Origin: Isoetes taiwanensis
Lineage: Eukaryota; Streptophyta; Lycopodiopsida; Isoetales; Isoetaceae
Assembly: GCA_021234155.1 (NCBI GenBank)
Contig: JAJEKV010000130.1
Span: 772,787-836,786 of the forward strand
Reading direction: 5' to 3'
Length of the DNA: 64,000 nt
Positions 10,816 to 22,178 of the stretch are shown here, one piece after another (the first letter of the stretch is position 1; each line of letters opens with the position of its first letter). Both the position numbers and the translations under genes were made by a program. Below the pieces are notes generated by a model. That model had not been told where the DNA came from and did not search any database. It worked only from the letters and a program-made list of their open reading frames with translations.

Positions 10816-11659
10816 CTAGATGAATAATGACATGATTTAAAGATTAGTTTACTATGTTCAAGAACCATGGATGATAACAATATGCATATTGTAGTTCATG
10901 TATAAGCATCGAGCATTAGTTTATGTCATAATGGTCTAGATGAGATGACGAACATTGCCACTTTGTCAAAATCATTGCACCTTATATGATGAGCCAACGT
11001 TGATCCTTACTTTCGAATTCCTTTGGCTTATCCGATATCTATGCTCATCTTCCCAAACACCATCATGCATTTTATATTTTTACGCGCGTGTGTGTGTTTG
11101 CGTGCGTGTGTGCATCTATATGCAATGCAACTTCTTATGTTAATGAATTTTTCTTTGTTGGCAGCTAAACTGCATTATTTAATCGGATTCATTGATATAA
11201 TTATTTATCTCTATTTACCAATCTCATGGCAATTACTCATGAGAAGATGGTACCAAGCCAGACCCCATTTCGGAACATTTTATTGTGTTCTGTGCTTAAA
11301 GATGTTTTCAAGCATTGCATTTGGAACACATGCAAGCAAGCTACCAATTGGCCTTATTTCAGTATATCTTATTTGTTGGAAGTTAGGCCTTATTTGTTAC
11401 ATAGTTGTCTTCAAATTTATGTAAATATCAACTTTCCAAAACCTACTTAGTAGTGCTATGGAGTCTAAGCAAAATTGGGCACTAAGACAATGTTCAGAAA
11501 TGAGTGAAACAAGCTTTGATGATAGATGAATAAGTAAATTTCTTTAATTCAAGCTTTGGTGCTAAGGAAATTCACTTACAAAAGCATAGGGTTGAATTCT
11601 AGGTAGATACTTGGTGTATTCACATTAAGCTTTCATGATTTTTATTTCCATATGGTACC

Positions 11660-11946
11660 AGGCCATGTTAAAGGAAGGAAGGAAGGAAGTTTATTTTAAC
11701 GTCCACGGAGGCCAGAGGCCTATGAGACGGTACATGCAGAGAACAGGCAAAAAAGCCAAAAACCCCAACACCAAAAACAAACAATGTAATTGTACAGTAG
11801 AACCCTACTACCGGGATGAAAAAACCCCCACTTGGGAGGAAAAACCCTAACAGTAGGCTCTCAAATACCATGCCCCAGAAGAGCAAGTCTGACGGCCGAA
11901 GTGAAAGATACACCATTGCAAAACCCAAGCACAATATATAGAATGA
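11660..11946 (-). mobile_element. Possible non-LTR retroposon 3' end with (TTCC)n tail
   Basis: On the minus strand, a short frame ending in HRPLASVDVKINFLPSF runs into a TTCCTTCCTTCC microsatellite tail, which is how some LINE-type elements end. No target duplication was found. Low confidence. Confidence 0.3.
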
Positions 11947-12264
11947 AATTCACAAGGCTTTGTTACAACCAAATAGCCAAATTTCTAAGGGTGAGGGGAC
12001 AATTAGCCAGGAATTATTTGTCAAAAACAACTACTACCACTTTATGGTGGATAGATATTGTTGCAAATAGGAATATAGACATTATCGTTGGGTAACTCCC
12101 ATCCTCAAAAAATAATGCGACATTCTATAGACTGCAATTGAAAAATAGGCTTTACGTATGTGGTTTTTAATTTCACTGTTTCAACTTATGATGGAAATAA
12201 GCTCAACCAAATTATTTTTTATCAAAGCAAAAGTCGTGAACTTAAGATGCAAATCGATTTCACC

Positions 12265-15235
12265 GAAATCTAATAGGGTTTAGATGTCGGGGCACCAAAA
12301 ATGTTCCATCTGCTAACCCCACCATTAAAATGGTTGCCCATGTCCCATGAAGCGTCAGTGAAAAGAAAAAATGGACATCCACCGCGCAGACGTGCCAACC
12401 CCCAAATTTTCCCCTTTCCATCATAGGGGCATGATGTGGAAATGGAGTGTTCCTCCGATTTGGCCATGTTAGTGAGTTCAGAATGTGGTTTGGACTTCAT
12501 GAATGAATCCAGAGCATCTAATTTACCCTAGAGACCAACTATTATGGCCAATGGAACAAACTCGTCTTGCTCTAGGAAATTACTCGACCTTCTGCTCAAC
12601 TCACTCCTTGCCAGTGCGCTAGTCTAGATATAGTATGTACTCGACAATCTAGGCATTCGATCGATCCTCTACTCGTCATACATGTGTCTAGGATAACTCT
12701 GACCTTCTAAATGCAAATGCAGAGTCAAATTGTTATGTTGTACCTTCTGGCATGTCCGGTCGCACGATGTCCAACTTGTTATGAGCCATCGTGATGATGC
12801 AAGTTTGGAACCGGTGCCTAGGGAGGGTTTTTTGTTCTCTCTTTTCTACTCTCGCTTTGGACCCTTGAGGAAACCCTGCATGCAAGCTCTTGGCCACTAC
12901 AGAAGCAAGGAATGTTGCCAAAACCTAAACCCTATAGATTTAGTAGGGTTTAGGTGTCGGGGCACCAAAATTGTTCCATATGCTAATCCCACCGTTAAAA
13001 TGGTTGTCCATGTCCCATGAAGCGTCAGTGAAAAGAAAAAATGGACATCCACCGCGCAGACGTGCCAATCCCCAAATTTCCCCCTTTCTGTCATAGGGGC
13101 ATGATGGGGAAATGGAGTGTTCCTCCGATTCGGCCATGCTATTGAGTTCACAATGTGGTTTGGACTTCATGCATGAATCCAGAGCATCTAATTTACCCTA
13201 GGGACCAACTATTATGGCCAATAGAACAAACTCGTCTTGTTATGGGAAACTAGTCGACCTTTCGCTCAACTCACTCCTTGCCAGTGCGCTAGTCCAGATA
13301 TAGTATGTACTCGGCAATCTAGGCATTCGATTGATCCTCTACTCGTCATACATGTGGCTAACTCTGACCTTCTGAATGCAACCGCAGAGTCAAATTGTTA
13401 TGTTGTACCTGCCCGGGTACACGATGTCCAACTTGTTATGCCCGGTCGCACGATGTCCAACTTATTATGAGCCATCGTGATGATGCAAGTTTGGACCGGT
13501 GCCTAGGGAAGGTTTCTTTGTTCTCTCTTTTCTACTCTCTCCTTGGACCCAGGAAACCCTACATGCAAGCTCTCGGCCACTACAGAAGCAAGGAAGGTTG
13601 CCAAAACCTAAACCCTACAGATTTAGTAGGGTTTAGGTGTCGGGGCACCAAAATTGTTCCATCTGCTAATCCCAACGTTAAAATGGTTGCCCATGTCCCA
13701 TGAAGCGTCAGTGAAAAGCAAAAATGGACATCCACCGCGCAGACATGCCAACCCCCAAATTTCCCCCTTTTCGTCATAGGGGCATGATGGGGAAATGGAG
13801 TGTTCCTCCGTTTCGGCCATGCTAGTGAGTTCACAATGTGGTTTGGACTTCGTGCATGAATCCAGAGCATCTAAACCTAGGGACCAACTATTATGGCCAA
13901 TAGAACAAACTCGTCTTGCTATGGGAAACTAGTCGACCTTCCGTTCAACTCACTCCTTGCCAGTGCGCTAGTCCAGATATAGTATGTACTCGGCAATCTA
14001 GGCATTTGATCGATCCTCTACTCATCATACATGTGTCTAGGATAACTCTGACCTTCTAAATGCAAATGCAGAGTCAAATTGTTATGTTGTACCTTCTGGC
14101 ATGCCCGGTCGCATGATGTCCAACTTGTTATGAGCCATCATGATGATGCAAGTTTGGAACCAGTGCCTAGGGAGGGTTTTTTGTTCTCTCTTTTCTATTC
14201 TCTCCTTGGACCCTTGAGGAAACCCTGCATGCAAGCTCTCGGCCACTACAGAAGCAAGGAATGTTGCCAAAACCTAAACCCTACAGATTTAGTAGGGTTT
14301 GGGTGTCGGGGCACCAAAATTGTTCCATCTGCTAATCCCGACGTTAAAATGGTTGTCCATGTCCCATGAAGCGTCAGTGAAAAGAAAAAATGGACATCCA
14401 CCGCGCAGACGTGCCAATCCCCAAATTTCCCCCTTTTTGTCATAGGGGCATGATGGGGAAATGGAGTGTTCCTCTGATTCGGCCATGCTAGTGAGTTCAC
14501 AATGTGGTTTGGACTTCATACATGAATCCAGAGCATCTAATTTACCCTAGGGAACAACTATTATGGCCAATAGAACAAACTCGTCTTGCTATGGGAAACT
14601 AGTCGACCTTCCGCTCAACTCACTCCTTGCTAGTGCGCTAGTCCAGATATAGTATGTACTCGGCAATCTAGGCATTCGATCGACCCTCTACTCGTCATAC
14701 ATGTGGCTAACTCTGACCTTCTGAATGCATCCGTAGAGTCAAACTGTTATGTTGTACCTTATGGCATGCCCGGTCGCACGATGTCCAACTTGTTATGAGC
14801 CATCGTGATGATGCAAGTTTGGAACCGGTGCCTAGGGAGGGTTTTTTTGTTCTCTCTTTTCTACTCTCTCCTTGGACCCAGGAAACCCTGCATGCAAGCT
14901 CTCGGCCACTACAGAAGCAAGGAAGGTTGCCAAAACCTAAACCCTACAGATTTAGTAGGGTTTAGGTGTCGGGGAACCAAAATTGTTCCATCTGCTAATC
15001 CCACCATTAAAATGGTTGCCCATGTCCCATGAAGCGTCAGTGAAAAGGAAAAATGGACATCCAACGCGCAGACGTGCCAACCCCCAAATTTTCCCCTTTC
15101 TGTCATAGGGGCATGATGGGATGCAAGTTCAGAATGCGGTTTGGACTTCATGCATGAGTCCAGAGCATCTAATTTACCCTAGGGACCAACTATTATGGCC
15201 AATAGAACAAACTCGTCTTGTTATTTACATTTAGT
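12265..15235. repeat. Tandem satellite array, about 665-bp unit, 4.5 copies
   Basis: The motif GTCGGGGCACCAAAA-like marks each unit at 12296, 12956, 13639, 14304 and 14968, giving spacings of 660-683 bp. Units are highly similar to one another. Each full unit contains a palindrome made of CCTAAACCCTA and TAGGGTTTAGG. The open frames within it repeat from unit to unit on both strands and are not evidence of coding. Confidence 0.93.
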
Positions 15236-15470
15236 ATTATGTGTATGAACTTCACCATCTTCCCCTTCTAGAAGCCTTATGTAATCTCAAAATAGTACAT
15301 TTAGTAGTATGTGTATGAACTTCACCATATTCCTTTCTAGAAGCATTACCTAATCTCAAAATATTGCATTTAGTGGTATATGTATGCACTTGACCATCTT
15401 CATTTTCTAGAAGCCTTATCTAATCTCAAAATTGCATTTACTAGTATATGTGTGAACGTTACCATTTTGT
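15227..15470. repeat. Tandem array, about 70-bp unit, 4 copies
   Basis: Units beginning CATTTAGTAxTATGTGTATGAAC start at about 15228, 15298, 15366 and 15434. They follow directly on the 665-bp array. Confidence 0.85.
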
Positions 15471-16950
15471 TGCAAAGAACATAGGTGAACCAATGGGGGG
15501 ATGTTCATATGTGCATGAGCATTATAATAGAGCAACATTGGCATAACACTCTAATGCATGACAAACACTTTATAAGAATCATGGCAACATTTCAAGTATG
15601 TGCAGGGAATCAATTGGGTCATTGTCAATGCCAACAAGGTGTACTCAATGATCCCGAAAAAGGTAAGGGGCCTTGTGCTATAGGACGCAACTCCACAAAG
15701 ACATGTGGAATGAATCATATCTCGAGATAATATTTCCCTAAGATTTATGTGACATTAGATTTTTTCTTCAAAAGCGTGGGTTCTAGAGTCCCATAAAAAT
15801 TAAAATTGTGTCTACAACAAGAAATCATATCTATATCTTAATGTATAAATTAACTTGGACTATTGGCAACGAACTACCTTAGAAGTACAACATGTTTTTT
15901 AATCCTTTACAATACAAAATTAATATGAAGCTATAGATAGAAGTCAAGGAGTAGAAAAATTCGTACGCTAAGGACATTGGAAAAAAAAATGCAAATATTA
16001 GATTCGATAGGCCTAATGTTGTTTCGACATGCAAAGGCAAGGCAAAGACACATATTTGTTACGACATGCAAAGGCAAGGCAAAGACACAATATTTGTTTT
16101 CCAATATTTGTTTTCCAAGCGGGCTATGTCATTTTTTTTTCCCAAATAAAATGTTCAGAGAGCTTCTAATGTCGACGGCATGGGGAAAACGGCTGATGGT
16201 GCAGCCGTTACACATGAATCGAGCTCCATTTTCTTTCGAGTTTTTCTATGCAGTAGGGTTTAGAGTGTGGGTGTTGTTTTGGGATCATAGGAATCCGTCA
16301 AAGAAAGCTTGCATCCAGCATTTCGATCACAGGTACTTCACATTCTCTGCCCTTCATTTCTTGAATTGTTAGAGAACCATCTAGATGGAAAGTGCCAATG
16401 TATTTCTTTTAAAATAATCTTACTTCATTATATCAGCCTGTGCGGGCAGTGCATCACAGTTATGAACCATAGACTCTATTCTTTTGATGGTGTTTGTAGA
16501 ACTGCCATGATTCACGCTCCGAAAAAATCCCCAGGCTCTATAAGCACATCCAATCTTTTTTGCCACTGCTTCCTCTACTCTCTATCTAATCATGTACAAA
16601 TAATAGTGGCAAGTAGAAGTAATCATCTTGTTCACATAATCTTGATAATCAGAAACTGTGTTGTGCTTAAATTAGCAAAGTAACTGCTACTTTTGGAATC
16701 TAATTAAACTTTCATAATAGCAGTCTATTAATATTCTAACTCTTCTATATATGTGAGTGGTTGATAAGATGCAAAACACAGTTTATAAATGCAATAGATT
16801 ATTGCCTTAGCTTTGATTGACTAGTGTAGTGTGGATTTCATCAAGTTAATTTAGTGTGCATCAGAGCAGTGTAGACAAAAAGAGATATTTATGCTTACTA
16901 TATTTAAAAATCAGCATTTTCCTAGTTTTATATTGTTTTTTTCTCTCTCA
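15471..16950. other. Interior of CACTA-like element, no gene recognised
   Basis: AT-rich sequence with a short direct repeat (GACATGCAAAGGCAAGGC at about 16028 and 16065). Frames at 15977-16372 and 16309-16683 show no recognisable domain; a possible donor site lies near 16332. Confidence 0.4.
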
Positions 16951-16953
16951 TAG

Positions 16954-18228
16954 ATTATGGATCTCGAAATACCTTCCATCTCAATTGTTTCAAGGTGGCA
17001 GCTGAAGGATGTATATGTGCTCGGTTTTCATCTCTTCCTTCTGAGAAAATCACAGATTTAATTGTGGAAAATGAGGTCTCGAAGAGAGGGAAGTCATGGA
17101 AATCTGTGACGAGGTAAATCAGCGATCTCAAATTAGCTTTAATTTGGTTGTTGGAATGATATTAATTATTGTAGATTTGACATGCATGCATATGTAAATT
17201 TCTGTACCAACATGTTTGAGCAGTTGGAGAATCTTTGATTTTAAATTGCTTTTCGAATCAGTCTTCCTCCCATTGTGTAAGTTGAATCATACAGTGGTGA
17301 TGATCATAGCGGCCCGTCATTTTGTTTATGTAAATCATCCTTCTTAGCAAGCCCCGTGATTTGTAAACTATCCTTCATAGCAACCCCATAATAGGTCTGC
17401 TGTGCATAGGCTTATGAGCATATGTTTCAGGTCTGGTAGCACAATTGTACAGAAGCTCTTAAATGTGTTACATATTTATGGTTGTTAATGGATCACATGC
17501 ACATTAGAATGTATATGTTGTATGTGCTGCATCATGTCAGCACTTTCAAATGCTGTATTAGTACATATTTCTAGTTATGCCACTTGGTTGAAAGTGTTAT
17601 GGTGAACTATTAGGACCATGCATGCAGTAAAGCAGAGCAAAGCATGGCAGCAAGGCATGCTTTTATCGGATTTATCATGAAACATGCTTTTTAGATTTTA
17701 CGCTTGCTATTTAAGCTCAGCCTTATTTTGATTGCATGCACCATGCGCATATCTGTTGTAGAGTGTTTCTGTGGTAAGATAGAACAACCGGGCAGTCTAG
17801 TCATGTGAGTTATGGGCTTAGAATTTTCCAGTTTTAACCCCTTGCAAATAGCAGCTTGTTTATATTAAATTGAGGGTTTGATATTTATACTACTGACATG
17901 TCAATGATGTATTTTACAGGTGCAAGTCAATGAGAAACTCTTGCATGTGCTAGAAACCATGCCTTATTTGAAGCATAAAATTGTTTCCATGGTGGCGCTT
18001 GGCAAGGATAAAGTTAGTGATGTTAGCAGCAAAGACATACTAGCATTCTGCAAAGACTTCAATGGTAAGCAAAAGAATGCATTTCCAAAAATGTCCAAGC
18101 TAAATGGGCTAGGACTTTACAAGCGCTTTGCGGTATTATGTGTGAAGCTGAAGGTAGTGCAGATATCCAAAGATGGATGGAAGACACAGAAATTTGATCG
18201 TTCGACTGTCATAATTAGGCAAATTTAG
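16954..18228 (+). pseudogene. Exon-like fragments, possibly a captured host gene
   Basis: A stretch after an acceptor-like CTCATAG at about 16953 stays open to a donor-like GAGGTAAAT at 17110. A second open stretch begins after TTTTACAG at 17919 and runs to a stop at 18228 (about 102 codons, rich in Lys). The phases of the two stretches do not join directly, so another exon may be missing or the gene may be broken. I do not recognise the protein. It could be a captured host gene or a CACTA accessory gene. Confidence 0.4.
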
Positions 18229-18928
18229 CTTTTTAAGGTTCTCACAACAATTTTGGATCTCCAATTGTCATCATAACACTTAATAACATAAATGTAAGCA
18301 TTTCTATTTTTTGATTTCTATTTACATGTCTGTTTTTAGTTCTGAACCAATTATATCTAGCTAACATATGTCATTTTGATTGGATTATGGTTGGATTAGC
18401 AAGTACAATTCCATACATTCTCTTTCTCTTAAACCGACAATGATATATATGCAAATTCCATTGGATTAACAAGCACTAAACAATACATCTATTTCTCTCA
18501 AAATGGCAATGGTTTATATAAATAAATAAGCTTTGGTTTTGTGAACAATTTATTGTTGGTTCTACACGCCATTACTACTGCTTTTATGAGAAAACCAATA
18601 TGAGGTAGCGAGGTAAACCTAAGTTATTTTAATTTGTACCATGTAAACTAAAATTGATATGTAAAATAAAACAGCATTGGTTTGCTTTGAACACAAGATG
18701 TTTAAAGATGGAAAGCCATTATCTATACTTTGATAGAAAACATACATTATCTTTGGTAGTAAACTTGAATACTTATCACATAAGGCAACAATTGCTCATA
18801 TGAAAAGACATTGATGAGTTCATACAGCAATTATTGTGTGAAGTGCATAGATACTTCAAGCTAAATCCACTAGTAGTTTACAAATAAGACATGTCTTAGT
18901 TTTTTTACTAAGTTGATACCAAATATTA

Positions 18929-19230
18929 ATTCAAAACATAATTGGCTTACCTCGTCCATAAAATACTTTGAAGATGCAAAGCCACCACTGTATTTAGAGA
19001 TAACATGTTAATCGTTTTAATAAAGAACTTAAAGCCTTTATTCTATGCAAACACTGGTGGTTTACAAATGGAATATCTTGCAATTTTCTTACTAAACTAA
19101 ATTCGAAACATAATTGGCTTATCTCCAATACAAAATAGTTTGAAGATGCAAAGCCACCACTATGTTGAGAGATAAAGTGTTACTTGTTTTCATAAGAAAC
19201 TTGAAGCCTTTATTCGACGCAACATCAATG
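18929..19230. repeat. Direct repeats near right end of CACTA-like element
   Basis: A segment starting ATTCAAAACATAATTGGC at 18929 recurs at 19101 (172 bp apart) and includes GAAGATGCAAAGCCACCACT in both copies. Confidence 0.7.
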
Positions 19231-19615
19231 ATTCATGCAACAAGATATTAATGAGTTGATTCGGAGACCACAATGAGTTGCCCAATTCTTTAAAATTAAA
19301 GACACTAGTGGTTTACAATCTATACTATTAGTTGAGCCACATATCACCTGGCCACAAAACATAGCAATAAACCAAGAGAATTGACCACCCTAAGGAACCA
19401 TGGTAATAAACTATACCATCAAACCACAATGAGAAAGAATAGGTACTTACTATGTGGATATACCACATTAAAAAATCTTAAATACAAATCATGCTATTTA
19501 ACTCCATCTAGTTATTCAACATATTAACCCACAAAGTAATATTAGTTTATCCTAGTTGTGTAACACAAAAAGTAGCAGAGAAAACTAATAACAATTTTTT
19601 TTGGGGGGCCTTGTG

Positions 19616-20030
19616 TTGGATACAGACCACCAGAGCCTCCAATATGTATTCACGCAACCACACCTCAACCTAAGGCAGAGGAGGTGGATGGAGTTCCTTG
19701 AAGAGTATGACTTTGATATAGTCTACAAGCCAGGGAAGCTCAATGTGGTAGCGGATGCGCTTTCAAGGCATCCCCTGACAACTAGAGTGCATTGCAACGC
19801 AATTTCGACCCTCTCCAGCGACTTTGGTAAGAGGATCGAAGAGTCCTTGCCAACGGATGTGGATTTCAAGGAAGTATGGGCAAGCCTCTCTAAGGAGGCT
19901 AGAACAGATAAGGAGCGGGAAGCCTTTAAACATTATAAGAAGGAAGACAACCTGTTATACCATAAGAACAAGTTGTCGCGTGCCGAATCATCGGTGTAAG
20001 GAAATTGATCCTCCACGACACGCTGCAATG
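19616..20030 (+). pseudogene. RNase H C-terminal part and linker of Ty3 element 1
   Basis: An open frame at 19601-19999 (true content from the TTG at 19616) carries TDHQSLQYVFTQ, LNLRQRRWMEFLEEYD and YKPGKLNVVADALSRHP, the classic end of Ty3 RNase H. It then continues towards the integrase zinc domain. It is in phase with 10090-10517 once the 9.1-kb insertion is removed. Confidence 0.92.
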
Positions 20031-20960
20031 ACCCAATAGGCGGCCATGCGGGATTCATGAAAACATATTTCAAAGTCGCAGCGCCTATTATTGGCCGGGA
20101 ATGAAGAAGCGGTAGCTCGCTACATCAAGGAATGCCCGGCTATGTCGTGAGGCGAAGGCCGAGCAGCTTAAATTCCGGGAGCTTTAGAGCCATTAGCGGT
20201 GCCAAACGCTAAGTGGGAGGTGATTAGCATGGATTTCATCACAGGACTCCCAAGGACCGTAAGAGGGAAAGATGCTTTGATGGTAGTAGTCGACAAGTTG
20301 TCGAAAATGGCACATCTGTGATACGGCTATGGACCACAAATAAGCTCTTCGCCAAAGAGATCTTCGTGCTTCATGGCATGCCAAGGGAGATTATCTCCCA
20401 TTGGGATCCAAGTTTAGTAGTTTTTTTGGCAAGACCTCTTTTGCATAATCCGCACGGCTATCCATGAGCCGCGACATATCATCCTCGGACCGGATGGCCA
20501 AACGAGCGGACCAACAGGATTTTAGAGGACATGCTACTAAACTTTGTCCGAATAAGCAAGGTATGTGGGAAGAATTTATTCACTTGGTGGAGTTTGCCTA
20601 TAATAGCACCAAGCAGGAATCATCCCAAATGTCGCCATTTATGATCAATTACGGCTATCAGTGCCTAACTCCAGATACTTGGCACAACCCCGTGTCAAAA
20701 GTGGAAGTTTCGCAGCCAGATGTTGGCCGATATAAAAAGCAGCTTTGTAGAAGAAGTTCGAGGGTATCTGGCCGGCAAGCAAGAAGTCGTAAAAAGCATC
20801 GCCGACAAGCATCGAACGAAGAGAGTTCAAAGTTGGAGATGATGTTTGGCTCAAGATCAAGGTGAAGCCGTGGCTTCGAGGATCGGGAATTGCAAGAAGC
20901 TTGCTCCAAGGTGGGCTGGACCTTCGGAATAGTCAAGAGAGTAGTTAATCAATCCTACAA
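20031..20960 (+). pseudogene. Integrase of Ty3 element 1
   Basis: Pieces in shifting frames include a zinc-domain remnant at about 20040-20150 (GGHAGFMKTYFKVAA), the first catalytic Asp region ([14 protein letters not shown], about 20213), [11 protein letters not shown], and NRILEDMLLNF at about 20518 from the segment around the catalytic Glu. The second Asp region is corrupted at about 20390. Confidence 0.8.
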
Positions 20961-21290
20961 GCTAGACTTGCCAAAGACACCTAAAGATTCATAAGGTCTT
21001 CCACGTGAGTTTGTTGAAGAAACATACTCCAAATCTAGACGAAGTCTTGGACACTCCGACGTTGTTGGAAATGGCCGGAGGAGCAGCTGAAAATAGTTCC
21101 GAATTGATTCTTGATAAAGCTTTCAAGAAAAACGAGGAGATCGAAATTCCTCCAAAGATTTGGTCAAGTGGAAACACTTACCGTTGGAAGACGCGACGTG
21201 GGTACTTAAGAAAGATTTAGTAAAGCATACCAGCAGTTTATGGAGCAATGGGGCGGCAAGGTCATCTCCTCAAGAAATCATTTCCCAGCA
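20960..21290 (+). pseudogene. Integrase tail and chromodomain remnant of Ty3 element 1
   Basis: The conserved VSLLKKHTPNLDEVLDTP block at 21005 marks the integrase C-terminus. It is followed by a chromodomain-like ending that needs one frame change: KKNEEIEIPPKIW, then VKWKHLPLEDATWVLKKDL at 21160. Chromodomains target such elements to heterochromatin. Element 2 has the same tail at 60470-60720. Confidence 0.8.
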
Positions 21291-22165
21291 TGTCGATATG
21301 TGTAGATTAAGTCTATGTGTAGTTAAGATTAATCACGCGATGCAACCTATGCTAGGTATGGTGCATGCGTGTTATCGATGATGAGACCACTACTGGTGAT
21401 CTCTAGGGTGGTGTAATGTCAATGTAGGCATGACCGCGTTTTCGCTTGGGCGAGTGGAAGGTAGATTAGAAAGTCTACTTCTGTCCCACGGAAGTAGACG
21501 ACCTCGAGAGAAAGGAGGTCATGAAGGAATGCACTGATAGGAAAAGCACCTCTAGCCCCATATATGCTTTGATAGGAGGAATCAGGCCTTCACGCCCCAT
21601 ATATCTGGGGAAGGACCTATCCTCCACGCGGGCAACTAGGGTGTAGGCATGGCCGCATATAGGCATATAGGTCTTTGTCTCCACGGCCATAATGGAAGAT
21701 TCACCCTCTTCCTACGCCGGGAGATTAGCCATGCATCCATGTAGATAGGTGGGGTGGTCACCATATAACCAAAATTTTATTAATAATTAAATGATACTAA
21801 CGTAGTGTCGACCTGCAGGCCAATAGAGCGCTCCGGAGGGCAAGGAGGTCGAGCTACAAAGACTTGCAACACAAATTTTGTTGGAATGTGTTGCAAGGAA
21901 TGAAGAGTACCTCGGACGTTAATTTTAATCTTGATAAACTTAATTGTCATGTTAAGTGAAATTTTGAGTATCCCGTTTTTAATGGTGTATGAATCGATAA
22001 GTTATTTCATAATATAATGGTGTGATAATGTCCTAAAAATATTACCTTAAGGTAATCTTAATAAATGTGTAAATACTATAGTAGTTATCGTATGTATTAG
22101 GTTGATTGCAGGTTAGGATGATCCCAAGGTGGGGAGACCCACGATGCTGCGGACAGCATCATTTC
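21291..22165 (+). other. 3' untranslated region of element 1
   Basis: About 0.9 kb between the chromodomain and the 3' LTR. It matches the equivalent region of element 2 (60780-61680), including a block on 'GATGAGACCACTAC', repeated AGGCATGACCGC-like motifs, and an ATTACCTTAAGGTAAT palindrome at about 22041. No coding potential is evident. Confidence 0.6.
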
Positions 22166-22178
22166 AAGGTGGGGAGAA
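22166..22178 (+). promoter_or_regulatory. Polypurine tract of element 1
   Basis: AAGGTGGGGAGAA abuts the TG of the 3' LTR. The identical tract precedes the 3' LTR of element 2 at 61671-61683. It is the plus-strand priming site. Confidence 0.9.

Larger units (their letters stand above)
10518..19615. mobile_element. CACTA-like DNA transposon, 9.1 kb, non-autonomous
   Basis: The element starts CACAAGGCCCCCAAAAA, and its right end is the reverse complement of almost the same sequence. The flanking duplication is TTG (10515-10517 and 19616-19618). Removing the element and one TTG restores the host RNase H frame exactly, which fixes the borders. The CAC terminus, 3-bp duplication and arrays of subterminal repeats (TAATGGTTTRTTAAAA type at 10630-10815; inverse copies at the right end) point to the CACTA/CMC superfamily. 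No transposase is recognisable. The interior holds two tandem arrays and exon-like sequence. Confidence 0.85.

Noticed and set aside
12270-15032. Repeated 60-100-codon frames on both strands
   Set aside because: The same frames recur once per 665-bp satellite unit with frame changes between units; no codon bias or domain.
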